Part shown: positions 9,325 to 18,688 of the stretch, piece after piece | How positions within the stretch are numbered: the first letter of the stretch is position 1 | Layout: the number at the start of each line of letters is the position of its first letter | Source of the DNA: Bradymonadales bacterium | Lineage (GTDB): Bacteria; Myxococcota_A; Bradymonadia; JAFGEP01 | Assembly: GCA_016931535.1 (NCBI GenBank) | Contig: JAFGEP010000005.1 | Span: 62,001 to 126,000 of the forward strand | Direction: 5' to 3' | Length of the DNA stretch: 64,000 bases | Program-made: the position numbers and the translations under genes | The notes under the pieces: generated by a model | Seen by the model: only the letters and a program-made list of their open reading frames with translations | What the model was told of the DNA's origin: nothing | Databases searched by the model: none

Positions 9325-9638
9325 CGTTTCTTTTCTCGGTCGAAACGGGCCAAGGTTCCGACTTTGCGTGAACGATGCACGCCGCTGGCTGCTGTTGCCC
9401 AAAACGATTGCATGGGTTACACGGTGCGGAGCCTGGGCATTTCGCCTCACCTCCGAGACTCCGCCACCCACCGGCGGTTACTGGCGTAACCGCTCGGCGG
9501 GTCCCGGCGTCCACTCTACGGATTCGGCGAAAGTCCAGGCTCCGCGCACTTTCGGCCTTTCTGCTCGAAGGCCGGATGCGATCATTGTGGAGAAGGAAAC
9601 GGTGCGCGTGGTGGCGGGGGTGAGGGGGATGGTGAGCG
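9325..9638. other. Convergent intergenic region without a recognised gene
   Basis: 314 bases between the FadL-type gene and a small minus-strand gene. Two short inverted repeats are visible: CGTTTC/GAAACG just after the fadL-type stop, and CGAAAGT/ACTTTCG near 9528-9563. Neither has a strong T-run. No RNA gene was recognised. Confidence 0.4.
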
Positions 9639-9908
9639 CTATTCGTCGGCCAGGTTTTCGTCCGGCTCGCGATCCAGCTCCCCTTCCAGGTCGGGCAGGC
9701 GGGTCATGATCAGGCGCATCTCCTCGGCGAGATGGCCGTACTCGTCCTCCTCGTAGGCTGCGCGGTACTGGAGCTGTTCGGTGTAGTGCTTGAACAGGTT
9801 CTCATCCCGTCGGATGGTCTCCTCCAGGAGGCGGATCCTGCCGGCCATCTCCTTGACCACCTGGATCAGGCTAATGCCGAGATATTCCGTCGATTCCTTG
9901 TCCGTCAT
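9639..9908 (-). CDS. Small charged helical protein, unknown
   Basis: 89 residues from the ATG at 9908, which has a GGGGAGG site about 9 bases upstream. It is very rich in Glu, Arg and Leu with heptad-like spacing, so a coiled coil is likely; no membrane segment or Cys. It begins 48 bases after the stop of the O-antigen-ligase-like gene on the same strand, so co-transcription is likely. Family not recognised. Confidence 0.6.
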   Translation of the reverse strand: MTDKESTEYLGISLIQVVKEMAGRIRLLEETIRRDENLFKHYTEQLQYRAAYEEDEYGHLAEEMRLIMTRLPDLEGELDREPDENLADE

Positions 9909-9955
9909 GGCCTGCGCCTCCCCGACGATCTGTGCCGTGTCTCTGTGTGGGCGCC

Positions 9956-12586
9956 TCAACGACCGTCACTGGTCGCCCCCCCCGAACGGGTGCCCTGTTG
10001 TTCCACATTTTCGCTGTCCTGGATAGCCTCTTCACCCGGTGTGGTTCCGGTGGTCTCTGGAAGCAGCTCGGTTCCGGTGGTCTCTGGAGCCGGAGGAATC
10101 CTCGGCTCTCCGAGCTGGAGGCCCCGTCGCCGGACCTCCTGGGCACCCTCCGGATCGCCGAGCCGTTCCAGGGCATCTGCCCTGGCCTGGTAGAAGAAGG
10201 GGGCCTCGGGTACCGCCTCCATCCCCTGGGCCGCGGCATTGGCCACTGCGCGCCAGTTCTCCAGGGACTGGTAGAACCTGACCGCCAGCCCATGAAATTC
10301 GAGGCGATAGCGAGGCTGAGAGAGGACCAGCAGCCTTAGCTGGGAGAGCACGCGCTCGACTCGAGGCCGATAATCCGGCAAGGGAGCATCCTGTCCGTAC
10401 CGTTCCAGCAGATGTTCTCCCAGTGCGATCCAGAGACGGATGTCTTCGGGATGTACCTGAGCGGTGCGCTCTATCCGTTCCAGAGACCGGTCGACCTCCT
10501 GTTGGCCCCACTCCTGCTCTGCGACCACCAGGTTCCCGACCGGGTTGTGTTCGTCCGCTGCCAGCAGGTGCTCCGCGTAGTAGAGCCCAAGCTCGTCCAA
10601 CCCGAGCCCCGTGGCGGCCAGGGCCGCACCTTCCAAACCCGGCCGAGAGCGGGGATTGACCGCCAGCAGACGAGCGGAAAAGGAGAGCATCTCCAGGTGA
10701 CGATCCTGGTCCATCAGGCACTGGTTGAGTCGGTCCTGTGTCCGGTCGTCCCGGGCAAGAGTCAGCCACAGCTCGATGTCGCCGCTGTAGGTCACCACAT
10801 CTCGAATCGCAGTCGAAACCTGGCCTGAATCGAGCGCCATCGCCTCGGACAGGTGGGTTACCGCATCCTCGAAACGAGATAGCTGCAGCGCTGCCGTTCC
10901 CAGCAGGCGAAGGGTCAGCGCATCGCGGGGAAGGTGGCGCTCGGCCTTCTCAAGCCATGACAGGGCCTGGTCCGGTTGGCCAGCCTGGAGAAAGCCCTCT
11001 CCCACCCAGGTGAATACCCGTCCCATACCGGGACGGTAATGGAGCACCTGCCGAGCTGCAGCCGCCAGATCCCCTGGTGGCTCAGCCTCCTCATCCACGG
11101 ACCGGATCGATGCGGCCAGCCGCTCAATTGCCCGATCGTACCCTCCCATGGCACTTTGGGCCCAGATTCCGAGCGGTATCGCCAACAGCGTGATCGAGAT
11201 CACAAACGCTCGATCCCCGATCCATTTGCCAGACCACCACCTTCGTCGAGGCTCACCGGAGTCGGAGTCGGTCGGCCGGTATCGATGAACCAGCGAGATG
11301 AGCGCCCCCAGAAGGAGCATTCCGGCGATGCCTAACGCCGGAACCTCCAGGACGAAATCGGTCAGCGCCAGGATGGACAGCCCCCCCAGGGCGGCGGAGA
11401 TGGGAAGCGCGATGTGGAGATGATCCGGATGCCAGCGGCTCGCCAGGTAGCGGAGGCTGATCACCAACCCGAACACCAGGAGCAGCCCCACGGGCAGCCC
11501 AAAATCCACCAGCGCCTGGACCACCTGGTTGCGCGCGAACCAGACGCTCACCACGGGAGCGCTCAGGAAGGGGGTCAGGTTGTCCGCCAATCCACCGCTA
11601 CCGACCCCGGCAACCGGATGAGCCCAGATCACCGACAGGCAGCCGCTCCAGAACTCCGGGACCCGACGCCAGGTTTCCAGCTGTGCGCGGCATGCCCAAG
11701 CCAGATCGGGCGACAACCCCACCTGGAAATAGAACAGGATCAGCACCAACGACAGCCCCATCAGCGGGACCGACAGCCCAAGAAGATCACGCAGGCGACC
11801 ACGATGACGCTTCCACAAGAGGGCCAGAAGCATCCACCCGGCGGCGAACCCCAGCATCGCGCTCCAGCTGGCCGACAGCAGCAACCCGGCAAAAAGAAAG
11901 ATGAACAGGCCGTGGTACAGGTAGCGCACCCGTTGGAAGGCCAGGGTCAGGCTGCGGCCCAGGGTCAACAGCGCCGCCAGGCTCATGTAGGCGCCGTAGT
12001 GGTCGGGATTGACGAAAGGGCCTCGAAGTCCCGCTCGAACGGGACCCATGCGTGGCTCGTAGAAGAAAAGGACCGTGCGCCCCCCCAGCCATTCCTGGAC
12101 CAGAGCCAGAGCCGTCAGCAGCGCCGCCGTACCGATGATCACCAGCAGCAGCGCCTCGACCCGCTCGGAACGATGGAAGAATCGATAGGAACCCAGCAAC
12201 AGCGCCGCGGAAGCCAGGCATCTCAGGGCCATCAACACGGTCGCGGGGTAGTTGCCGCCGAGTCGAAGGGGAGAGGACTCGGCCGTGTGCCAGTCTTGCG
12301 CCATGGCGCCAGAGAGCGCCGGAACTACCGCCCCCAGCGGCAGGCTTTGCAGCAACGCCCAGATCCCGGCGGCGGTCAAGCACCAGACCAGAACGGGGGG
12401 AGCGCGATGGTTGGCATCACCCCGCCTGGAAAGCACCACAACCAGCGCAAACAGGACCGCCACCCCCGCCAGCACCACCGTGGTGGGGGCGTGCACTCCG
12501 CCCAGCGCGCAGGCCGAACCGACGACCAGAACCGAGAGCAATCCATCCTGAAAGGCCCAAAGACTGATCCGGTCGCGCACCGCCAT
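9956..12586 (-). CDS. O-antigen ligase (Wzy_C)-like membrane protein with C-terminal TPR domain
   Basis: 876 residues. The first about 450 form 10-12 membrane segments with the Wzy_C/O-antigen-ligase-type loop RGPFVNPDHYGAYM near residue 190 and a second periplasmic loop around 330-350 (HPVAGVGSGG). After a further membrane segment near 475, residues about 520-830 are soluble tetratricopeptide-like helical repeats, followed by a Glu/Thr/Pro-rich tail. Family enzymes join undecaprenyl-linked polysaccharide to lipid A core or to protein, or polymerise it; ligases with TPR tails are known in several phyla. No other glycan genes are nearby, so the acceptor cannot be told. It is divergent from the methyltransferase gene with only 62 bases between them. 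Confidence 0.75.
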   Translation of the reverse strand: MAVRDRISLWAFQDGLLSVLVVGSACALGGVHAPTTVVLAGVAVLFALVVVLSRRGDANHRAPPVLVWCLTAAGIWALLQSLPLGAVVPALSGAMAQDWHTAESSPLRLGGNYPATVLMALRCLASAALLLGSYRFFHRSERVEALLLVIIGTAALLTALALVQEWLGGRTVLFFYEPRMGPVRAGLRGPFVNPDHYGAYMSLAALLTLGRSLTLAFQRVRYLYHGLFIFLFAGLLLSASWSAMLGFAAGWMLLALLWKRHRGRLRDLLGLSVPLMGLSLVLILFYFQVGLSPDLAWACRAQLETWRRVPEFWSGCLSVIWAHPVAGVGSGGLADNLTPFLSAPVVSVWFARNQVVQALVDFGLPVGLLLVFGLVISLRYLASRWHPDHLHIALPISAALGGLSILALTDFVLEVPALGIAGMLLLGALISLVHRYRPTDSDSGEPRRRWWSGKWIGDRAFVISITLLAIPLGIWAQSAMGGYDRAIERLAASIRSVDEEAEPPGDLAAAARQVLHYRPGMGRVFTWVGEGFLQAGQPDQALSWLEKAERHLPRDALTLRLLGTAALQLSRFEDAVTHLSEAMALDSGQVSTAIRDVVTYSGDIELWLTLARDDRTQDRLNQCLMDQDRHLEMLSFSARLLAVNPRSRPGLEGAALAATGLGLDELGLYYAEHLLAADEHNPVGNLVVAEQEWGQQEVDRSLERIERTAQVHPEDIRLWIALGEHLLERYGQDAPLPDYRPRVERVLSQLRLLVLSQPRYRLEFHGLAVRFYQSLENWRAVANAAAQGMEAVPEAPFFYQARADALERLGDPEGAQEVRRRGLQLGEPRIPPAPETTGTELLPETTGTTPGEEAIQDSENVEQQGTRSGGATSDGR

Positions 12587-12608
12587 TTATTTTACGCCGC
12601 TCCCTGCC

Positions 12609-12614
12609 TATAAT
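12609..12614 (+). promoter_or_regulatory. Probable -10 box for the methyltransferase/coiled-coil gene
   Basis: A perfect TATAAT lies 34 bases before the ATG at 12649. About 17 bases further upstream is TTTATT, a poor -35. The gap is only 62 bases, so this box is the likely start signal for the rightward transcript. Confidence 0.5.
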
Positions 12615-12648
12615 TTGGCGGACAACCCCTCAGACGGCTGGAAGGTTC

Positions 12649-15252
12649 ATGGACACCGACCTCACACTCGCACCGTATGCCGCCCAGGGTGACTGGCATC
12701 TGGTTTTGCCACGTTACATCCTGTGCTCCCGATGGACCAGAGACAAGCGCGTCCTCGACCTGGTTTGCGGTCGCGGCATCGGCTGCGAAATCCTGCGCCG
12801 GTCGGGGGCCACCCGGATTGTCGGAGTGGACACCAGAGAAGAGGTGGTCCAGTGGGCTGCCGATCATCTGAGCTCGCACACCGTCTCCTTCCGATCGCTA
12901 CACAAGGGCAGCGCGCTTCCCTTCGACGATCGTTCCTTTGACGCCATCGTGGCCCTGAACCCGACTCGGGGCTTCGGACAGGCTCACTTCCAGGAGATCC
13001 GTCGAGTGCTGGCGCCAGATGGGTTGTTGGTGGTCGCTGAACCGCTCGGTCCTTATGTGACCCTGGCCCAGTTTCTTCCTTTCTTCGACCGGGATCCCAT
13101 CGGGGAGCCCTCCGATCCCGCCGATATCCGGCTGCTCATCGAGCTCTTCGGGGAACCGTTCGTGGTCAACGAGCATCCCATCCTGGGGTTGCTCTATCGG
13201 CCATGGAGCGGAGCCGACCTCGACTACGGGTACGAGCGGCCCGATCTCACCCTGACGCGCGGTCTTCCCTCCTCACGGATGATCCATCAACGGTTGCTGG
13301 CTTTCGGCCTGTCTCCCGATCAGACTTGCGGCCAGCTCATCCCCTTGCCCTACTACGAGACGGCCGGGCAGATCGAGCAGATGATCCGGGAGGCCCACCA
13401 GGAGCTGGAGATGCTCCAGGCCAACAAGGCGGTCCTCGAGGAAGAGCTGCGAGACCAGGACCGGGAGATCCAGCAGCTCGAGGACCAGGCCAACCTCCTC
13501 CAACGGGAGATCGAGGTCCTGCAGAACGACCTCCAGCAGGCCGAAGACCAACAGGCCTTGCTGGAGGAACCTCCGAGCAGCCTCATGGCCTTTCCCACCG
13601 ATCTCACCCTCGACTGGCAGGAGGAGGCACAAGTCCAGGAGATCTGGGAGGCAGCCACTCGCTGGCAGGAATATGCCGAGTCGTTGCGAGCCGAGTTCGA
13701 CCGCTTCACCGCCGAGCAGCGAGAGCGGGAGCTGGAGGCACAGCGGCAACTGGCACAGCTGGAGGAGGCACTGACCTTTCTCAAAGAAGAGCACGCCTCC
13801 TGCAGCGGTGAGCTCGCCACCTCTCAAGAGGCTCTGGCGCGCAGCAAGGAGGAGATCCTCCGGCGCGATCAGCGCATCGAAACGCTCGAAAACGACCTGG
13901 TCGAAAGAGAACGCCGCCTCGATCAGTTTACCCAGGAAGTCTCCACGACCATCGAAGAATCCCAACAGGTCAAACGCGATCTGGCCGCGGCCGAATCCAG
14001 GCTGGCAGAGGTCCGAACCAGCCAGACCAAGGTACAAGAGACCAGCATCGGCCTGGACAAGGAGATTCGATCCAAGAACGCCCAGATCCAGACCCTGGAG
14101 CGAGAACGCATGGCCATGCGGGTCGAGATGGCCGCCCTGGAAAGAGAGAACGAGAAGCTCTCCATCGCCAAGGCCGCCCTCGATCGCCAGTTGGCCACCC
14201 AACCGGAGGAACTGAGCTCGGCCAACCGGACCATCGAAGAGCTCCGACAACTGGTCGAGCGCCACGAAGCGCAGATCGCCGCTTTTTCCATCCCCCCTGG
14301 ACCGGCTGGTCCTCCCCTCGAACGGAAACCGGGCGAACTGGCGATAACCGACCAGACCACACCGCCTCTTCCTGAAATCCGCGTTCCCTCCGACCGGAAA
14401 ACCGACGCCACCTCCGAGGCCTTCCTGGCACCCGGACGCAGCGAAGCGATACGAGCCATCCTTGACCTGGAAGAAAAACAACGGCTGAAAGCCGAGATCA
14501 AAGCCCGCGACCAGCGGATCCTCACCCTGGAAAGCACACTGGCTCGGACCGAACCGGCCTCGCCAATCGATGACTCCGGTGCGGTCACCCCCTCACCCGA
14601 ACAACCAAAGCCACCCACTCGACCAACCGACATCCGACGGCTCACTCCTCCACCTGCCCTCAAGGGGACTCCTCCTCGGGTCACCCCTCCGACCAAACCA
14701 CCACAAGCCGAGACGATACCAGCGGCCATCCCGACTCCTCCAGCCGATCAGCCGGCTGAAGCCCACGAAACTCGACGCCCTGTCTCCGCCGGCCAACCAG
14801 GTGTCGAGCCGCCAGCGGAAATACAGCCACCAAGTGTCGGACCTTCGCTGGTGGAACGGGCCGAGCTACCGGCCGAAAGCAGAGAGGATCTGGCAGAATC
14901 GGACTGGATCGCAGCTACCCCCATGGTGGCAGAAAGCGTCGCCGACGAGAAACCCGCCAAGGTTCTCCCGCCAAGCCCCGATCGCGAGCCCAAGATGCCT
15001 CCGCCGACCGCCGAGCCAGAAGCGCAGGTCACCCCGTTGGCCGAGCCGGTCGCGCCGGCGGGTGAGCCGATCATCCCAGCGGCTGAACCCGTGGAGCCGG
15101 CGGGTGAGCCGATCATCCCAGCGGCTGAACCCGTGGAGCCGGCGGGCGAGCCGATCATCCCAGCGGCTGAGCCCGTGGCGCCAGCGGTTGAGCCGGCCCC
15201 CCAGGATTCCGAGTCTCCGACCCGGCAGGGGGAACCCCCACCCCAAGAGTGA
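12649..15252 (+). CDS. SAM methyltransferase fused to long coiled coil and Pro-rich tail
   Basis: 867 residues. Residues 1-about 190 are a class I methyltransferase: motif I VLDLVCGRGIGCEIL near residue 36, an acidic motif II (VGVDT), and a motif IV-V region FDAIVALNPTRGFG ending VLAPDGLLVVAEP. Residues about 245-540 are a long, highly charged coiled coil (Glu/Gln/Leu/Arg). The last 270 residues are Pro/Ala/Glu-rich, including three tandem 14-residue repeats. The substrate is not known; in family terms a polar-scaffold or glycan-modifying methyltransferase is possible. The downstream xseA starts 15 bases after the stop, so the genes are likely co-transcribed. Confidence 0.75.
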   Translation: MDTDLTLAPYAAQGDWHLVLPRYILCSRWTRDKRVLDLVCGRGIGCEILRRSGATRIVGVDTREEVVQWAADHLSSHTVSFRSLHKGSALPFDDRSFDAIVALNPTRGFGQAHFQEIRRVLAPDGLLVVAEPLGPYVTLAQFLPFFDRDPIGEPSDPADIRLLIELFGEPFVVNEHPILGLLYRPWSGADLDYGYERPDLTLTRGLPSSRMIHQRLLAFGLSPDQTCGQLIPLPYYETAGQIEQMIREAHQELEMLQANKAVLEEELRDQDREIQQLEDQANLLQREIEVLQNDLQQAEDQQALLEEPPSSLMAFPTDLTLDWQEEAQVQEIWEAATRWQEYAESLRAEFDRFTAEQRERELEAQRQLAQLEEALTFLKEEHASCSGELATSQEALARSKEEILRRDQRIETLENDLVERERRLDQFTQEVSTTIEESQQVKRDLAAAESRLAEVRTSQTKVQETSIGLDKEIRSKNAQIQTLERERMAMRVEMAALERENEKLSIAKAALDRQLATQPEELSSANRTIEELRQLVERHEAQIAAFSIPPGPAGPPLERKPGELAITDQTTPPLPEIRVPSDRKTDATSEAFLAPGRSEAIRAILDLEEKQRLKAEIKARDQRILTLESTLARTEPASPIDDSGAVTPSPEQPKPPTRPTDIRRLTPPPALKGTPPRVTPPTKPPQAETIPAAIPTPPADQPAEAHETRRPVSAGQPGVEPPAEIQPPSVGPSLVERAELPAESREDLAESDWIAATPMVAESVADEKPAKVLPPSPDREPKMPPPTAEPEAQVTPLAEPVAPAGEPIIPAAEPVEPAGEPIIPAAEPVEPAGEPIIPAAEPVAPAVEPAPQDSESPTRQGEPPPQE
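15055..15180 (+). repeat. Three tandem 42-base coding repeats (Pro/Glu/Ala tail)
   Basis: Units start at 15055, 15097 and 15139. Each encodes a 14-residue block containing PAGEPIIPAAEPV. The first two are identical and the third differs by a few bases, implying recent slippage-type expansion. Confidence 0.85.
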
Positions 15253-15267
15253 GTCGAGGGCGTGCCG

Positions 15268-16977
15268 ATGAGCCAGCGTACCGTCACACTCTCTCCCGAT
15301 CGAACGCTCTTGTTTGTGACCTCCGAGTACAATGAAGAGATCCGGCTTGTCCTGAGGAGCTTCTCGGGCGCCACCTGGAACAGCCAGAGAAGGGTCTGGA
15401 GCCTTCCCGCCCGGCATTCGGCGGCGTTGCTGGAACGGCTCGCCCCCTTCGACTTCCTGGTAGACAGCGAGGTCGCTTCGGCGGCCGCTCCACCAGCTGC
15501 TGGACCATCCATCGAATCGGCGGTCGAATCGGTCGGCGAGCCGGCTCCGCTATCGGTGTCCGAGGTCACGGCTCGGGTCGGCATGGCCATCGCCGAGCGT
15601 TTTCCCCAGGCCATGTGGGTGACCGGAGAGCTCTCCTCTTTCGACAAGGGCACCTTGCGGCGCCATCTGTTCTTCGAGCTGGTAGAAAAGGCTCCGGGCC
15701 AGGATGAGATCGCCTCCCGCTTGTCGGCGGTGATCTTCCACCAGCAACGGGTGATCATCGAAGAGCGGCTGTCCCGAGCGGCCCAGCCCCTGGAGTTGCG
15801 GGACGGTCTCAACGTGCTGGTGCATGGTCGGCTGGATTTCTACCCCAGGACGGGACGGCTCCAGCTCATCATCGACAACGTCGATCCCTTCTTCACCCTG
15901 GGAGATCTGGCCCGAAGAAGGCAGGAGATCCTGGATCGGCTGGCCCGAGAGGGGATCCTGCAACGCAACCTGTCCTTGCCCTGGCCGGTTCTGCCTCTGC
16001 GGATCGGCCTGATCACCGGCGCCGAGTCGGACGCCCTGCACGATTTCCTCCAGACACTGCGTCAGTCCGGGTACGGCTTCGAGGTGCAGCACTATCCCGC
16101 TGCGGTGCAAGGGCCGCGGCTGGAGCCGGAGATGCTCGGGGCCCTGGAGTTTTTCGCCTCCAGGGCCCACGCCCTCGACCTGGTTGCCATCATTCGGGGC
16201 GGTGGCCCCCGCTCCGATCTGGCCTGGTTCGACAATCTCAAGGTAGCCCGGATGGTGGCCACCCTTCCCGTCAAGGTGGTGGTTGGCATCGGACATGAGC
16301 GGGACCGCTCGGTGCTGGATGAGGTGGCGGAGTCGGAGAAAACGCCCACCGCGCTGGCCGAGATGCTGGTCAACCGGGTAGCCGCCGCCGAGAGCACGTT
16401 GGATGCTCTGGCCCAACGGCTGATTCAACGCACCCGCCAGCGGCTGCTCCTGGAATCGGAGAGACACCGGCACCAGGGGCGTCGCCTCTGGGCCGGCGCC
16501 CGGCAGAGCCTGGAACACAGCCGCGTCCTCATCGAGAGCCAGTACGTCGTGGCGGTACGACAGACCTGGACCAGCAGGGTCCAGATAGAACGGGGTCACC
16601 TGGACCAGTTGGCCCGACAGATCCGTCCCCCGCGGCTGCGCCTGCTGCTGGCCAAGGTCCATACGAGCCACCAGGAACGTCACCGCAAGCTGCTCCACCG
16701 ACCGCCCCGACTACTCGACCAGGGACGCTTTCGGCTCGATTCGGCCAGATCCAGACTGCTGGCGCTCGATCCCGCACGGGTTCTGGCCCGGGGCTACGCT
16801 GTAGTCCGAAACCAGGAGGGGTTGCTCGTCAAGCATCCCGGCGCGGCCCCACTCGGGTCGCCCATATCCATCAGGCTGGCATCCGGCGAGCTGGGAGCCC
16901 GGGTGGAAACCCACCGGCTGGGGGTTGATCCCCGCCTTACCGATGCGCCCGATGACAGCCGCGAGGTAGACAGATGA
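15268..16977 (+). CDS. xseA: Exodeoxyribonuclease VII large subunit with N-terminal HARP-like domain
   Basis: 569 residues from the ATG at 15268 (GAGGG 7 bases upstream); a GTG two codons earlier is less well placed. Residues about 85-540 match XseA: an N-terminal OB fold (VTGELSSFDKGTLRRHLFFEL, a G-R-L-x-x-Y-P-type region), the catalytic-domain motif IIRGGGPRSDLAWFDN, and VVGIGHERDRSVLDEVAE...TPTALAE, followed by the helical region that binds XseB. The protein is about 120-150 residues longer than usual. The extra N-terminus (residues 1-60) reads like the HARP domain of SMARCAL1 (YNEEIRLVLRSF...TWNSQRRVWSLP). ExoVII degrades single-stranded DNA from both ends. The stop overlaps the xseB start (ATGA). 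Confidence 0.93.
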   Translation: MSQRTVTLSPDRTLLFVTSEYNEEIRLVLRSFSGATWNSQRRVWSLPARHSAALLERLAPFDFLVDSEVASAAAPPAAGPSIESAVESVGEPAPLSVSEVTARVGMAIAERFPQAMWVTGELSSFDKGTLRRHLFFELVEKAPGQDEIASRLSAVIFHQQRVIIEERLSRAAQPLELRDGLNVLVHGRLDFYPRTGRLQLIIDNVDPFFTLGDLARRRQEILDRLAREGILQRNLSLPWPVLPLRIGLITGAESDALHDFLQTLRQSGYGFEVQHYPAAVQGPRLEPEMLGALEFFASRAHALDLVAIIRGGGPRSDLAWFDNLKVARMVATLPVKVVVGIGHERDRSVLDEVAESEKTPTALAEMLVNRVAAAESTLDALAQRLIQRTRQRLLLESERHRHQGRRLWAGARQSLEHSRVLIESQYVVAVRQTWTSRVQIERGHLDQLARQIRPPRLRLLLAKVHTSHQERHRKLLHRPPRLLDQGRFRLDSARSRLLALDPARVLARGYAVVRNQEGLLVKHPGAAPLGSPISIRLASGELGARVETHRLGVDPRLTDAPDDSREVDR

Positions 16978-17231
16978 CCGACACCAAGAACCCCGAAACA
17001 CAGCCCCCGGAGCGGTCCGAGCTCGGCTATGCCCAGGCGGTGATGGAGCTGGAGAAGATCCTGGAGCAGCTGGAAACCGCCGACATCGACGTGGACGTGC
17101 TTTCGGGAGCGGTTGAACGAGCAGCCTGGCTTCTGAAGTACTGCCGGCAACGGATCAACAAGGCCGAAGTCCGCATCAAAGAGGTCCTGGCCGACCTGGA
17201 AGACCAGGGAGTGCCCGAATCCGAACCCTGA
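16974..17231 (+). CDS. xseB: Exodeoxyribonuclease VII small subunit
   Basis: 85 residues, the family's normal size. It contains the typical pattern YAQAVMELEKILEQLE followed by ...VLSGAVERAAWLLKYCRQ and INKAEVRIKEVL; normally D-x-L..LE..V..YE+G..L...C...L..AE. It starts inside the xseA stop (ATGA overlap), so translation is coupled and the subunits assemble as the ExoVII complex in the cytoplasm. The usual YEEGV/L motif is VERAA here. Confidence 0.9.
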   Translation: MTDTKNPETQPPERSELGYAQAVMELEKILEQLETADIDVDVLSGAVERAAWLLKYCRQRINKAEVRIKEVLADLEDQGVPESEP

Positions 17232-17251
17232 CGGGCGGGTGGGAGATCCTC

Positions 17252-17344
17252 ATGCCGGCGTGCGAGGAGGTGCTCGAGTTGATCGAGCTGTGGAAGGGCT
17301 CGCCCTTGCTGGCCCGCGACGATGGGATGTGGAGTTGGGAGTAG
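17252..17344 (+). CDS. Possible 30-residue leftover or small protein
   Basis: A 30-codon frame with a good GGGAG site 6 bases before its ATG, 20 bases after the xseB stop. It is acidic with a Trp-rich end (GMWSWE). It could be a real small gene or a decayed remnant; there is no homology that I recognise. Confidence 0.25.
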   Translation: MPACEEVLELIELWKGSPLLARDDGMWSWE

Positions 17345-17371
17345 AAACCGGGTCGCCGAGTGATCGAACGG

Positions 17372-18688
17372 CTACTCGGTCACACCGCGGAAGGTGAAGG
17401 GGTAGCGCACGATGACCATGCCGCCGTCGGGCTCCGGGAAGCGCATGCGGCCGATCTCTCGGAGCAGGCAGGATTCGACGTCGCGGTTGCCCATGGTGTT
17501 GCTCTCGATGCTTCGGCGGGAGACGTTGCCATCCAGGTCGATGGTCCAGTTGGCGGTGATCTGTCCTTCCAGCGTGGGATCGTTCTGCAGCTCGCGCTCG
17601 TAGCAGTACCGGATGCCGCGCGCGTGGCGCCGGACCACCCGTTCGATCTCCTCGCGGGAGAGGAAGCCACTGACCGAGGCCTCGCCCCGGTCCACCCGGG
17701 CCCTGGGAGCGCGCTGCCCGCGCCGACCCATGCGGGCACTGACACCGCGACCGCCACCGGTATCGATGTCACCGACCCCATGAACCCGACCGAATCCCCC
17801 TCTTCCTCCACCACCGCCACGACCGGTGCCGCGGAAACCGAGGCCGCCTGATCCTCGGCCCACGATGTAGGCATCGCCCTCGCCCGCGGTCGCGAAATCC
17901 TGTCCGAAGCCGGCCATGAAGCTGGAGCTGTCGAACATGCGGCTCAGGGCTCCGCTTTGCGATATCGCCTGGTCGAAAGCCCGCCCCAGCTCGGTGCTGT
18001 CCAGCTGGTCAACCAGCGGTCCATCATGATCGGGCAGGATGCTATCGCCTTCCTCATCCTCCTCACCGAACTCCCCTTCTTCTCCCGGCGCCCGTTCACT
18101 GGTCTCCTCATCCATGGCCAGCTCATCCTCCGGCTGTTCCAGCAGCTCGTCGGGAGGAGCGGCGGCGATCATCTCGACAAAGCGCTCGTCCAGCTCGTAA
18201 GCCTGAGAAGCCAGCTCCTCATCCCACATGACCCGGCAGAAGAAGACGAAGGCCACCTGGATCAGAAAGGAGAACCAGAGGGCAATCGCCAAGGTGGCGT
18301 CGATTCCGGAGATCACGCCGGCCTTGTGGATCGCGATATCGCTGTCCACGAACTGGAAGAACAGGGTCACCCCCTGGTAGTGGATCACCCCCCAGTCTTC
18401 GGGGACCACGCTGATGGTCTGACCGATCCGTTCGGGGAGCGGGATCTCGCGCCCTTGCAGGTTGATCTGCCCGGTCATCCCCTCGATCGGCCGGAGCTCA
18501 TAGCCCTCCCCTTCCTTGTTGAACAGTTCGTGGGAGCGCGGGACGGCTTGTCCTGAAAGGATGAACGTGTTTGACCGCGACTCGCCGATCGTGACACGAT
18601 CGCTTCCTTGGCGGGGAAGCAGGGTTTTCTCCTGCATCACCGTACCGTTCCAGACCAAAGCGACTCGAAGTACCTTTCTGTGTTTCAC
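17372..18688 (-). CDS. FHA-like / AgmX-PglI C-terminal domain protein
   Basis: 438 residues, probable GTG start at 18688. Residues about 25-95 resemble a forkhead-associated fold (VTIGESRSNTFIL, then a SHE position and a Gly-bearing tail). One membrane segment lies near residues 128-152 (ALWFSFLIQVAFVFF). An acidic region and a Gly/Arg-rich region (about 270-320) follow. The last about 95 residues are the AgmX/PglI C-terminal, TonB-like domain: VVRRHARGIRYCYERELQ, then ITANWTIDLDGNVSR, a VESCL step, and RMRFPEPDGG with VIVRYPFTF at the end. In myxobacteria such proteins belong to gliding or TonB-type envelope machineries with TolQ/TolR partners; none is adjacent here. Confidence 0.8.
   Translation of the reverse strand: MKHRKVLRVALVWNGTVMQEKTLLPRQGSDRVTIGESRSNTFILSGQAVPRSHELFNKEGEGYELRPIEGMTGQINLQGREIPLPERIGQTISVVPEDWGVIHYQGVTLFFQFVDSDIAIHKAGVISGIDATLAIALWFSFLIQVAFVFFCRVMWDEELASQAYELDERFVEMIAAAPPDELLEQPEDELAMDEETSERAPGEEGEFGEEDEEGDSILPDHDGPLVDQLDSTELGRAFDQAISQSGALSRMFDSSSFMAGFGQDFATAGEGDAYIVGRGSGGLGFRGTGRGGGGGRGGFGRVHGVGDIDTGGGRGVSARMGRRGQRAPRARVDRGEASVSGFLSREEIERVVRRHARGIRYCYERELQNDPTLEGQITANWTIDLDGNVSRRSIESNTMGNRDVESCLLREIGRMRFPEPDGGMVIVRYPFTFRGVTE

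Noticed and set aside
7459..9471. 670-codon minus-strand frame
   Set aside because: Shadow of the FadL-type barrel gene; the plus frame has the signal peptide and family motifs.
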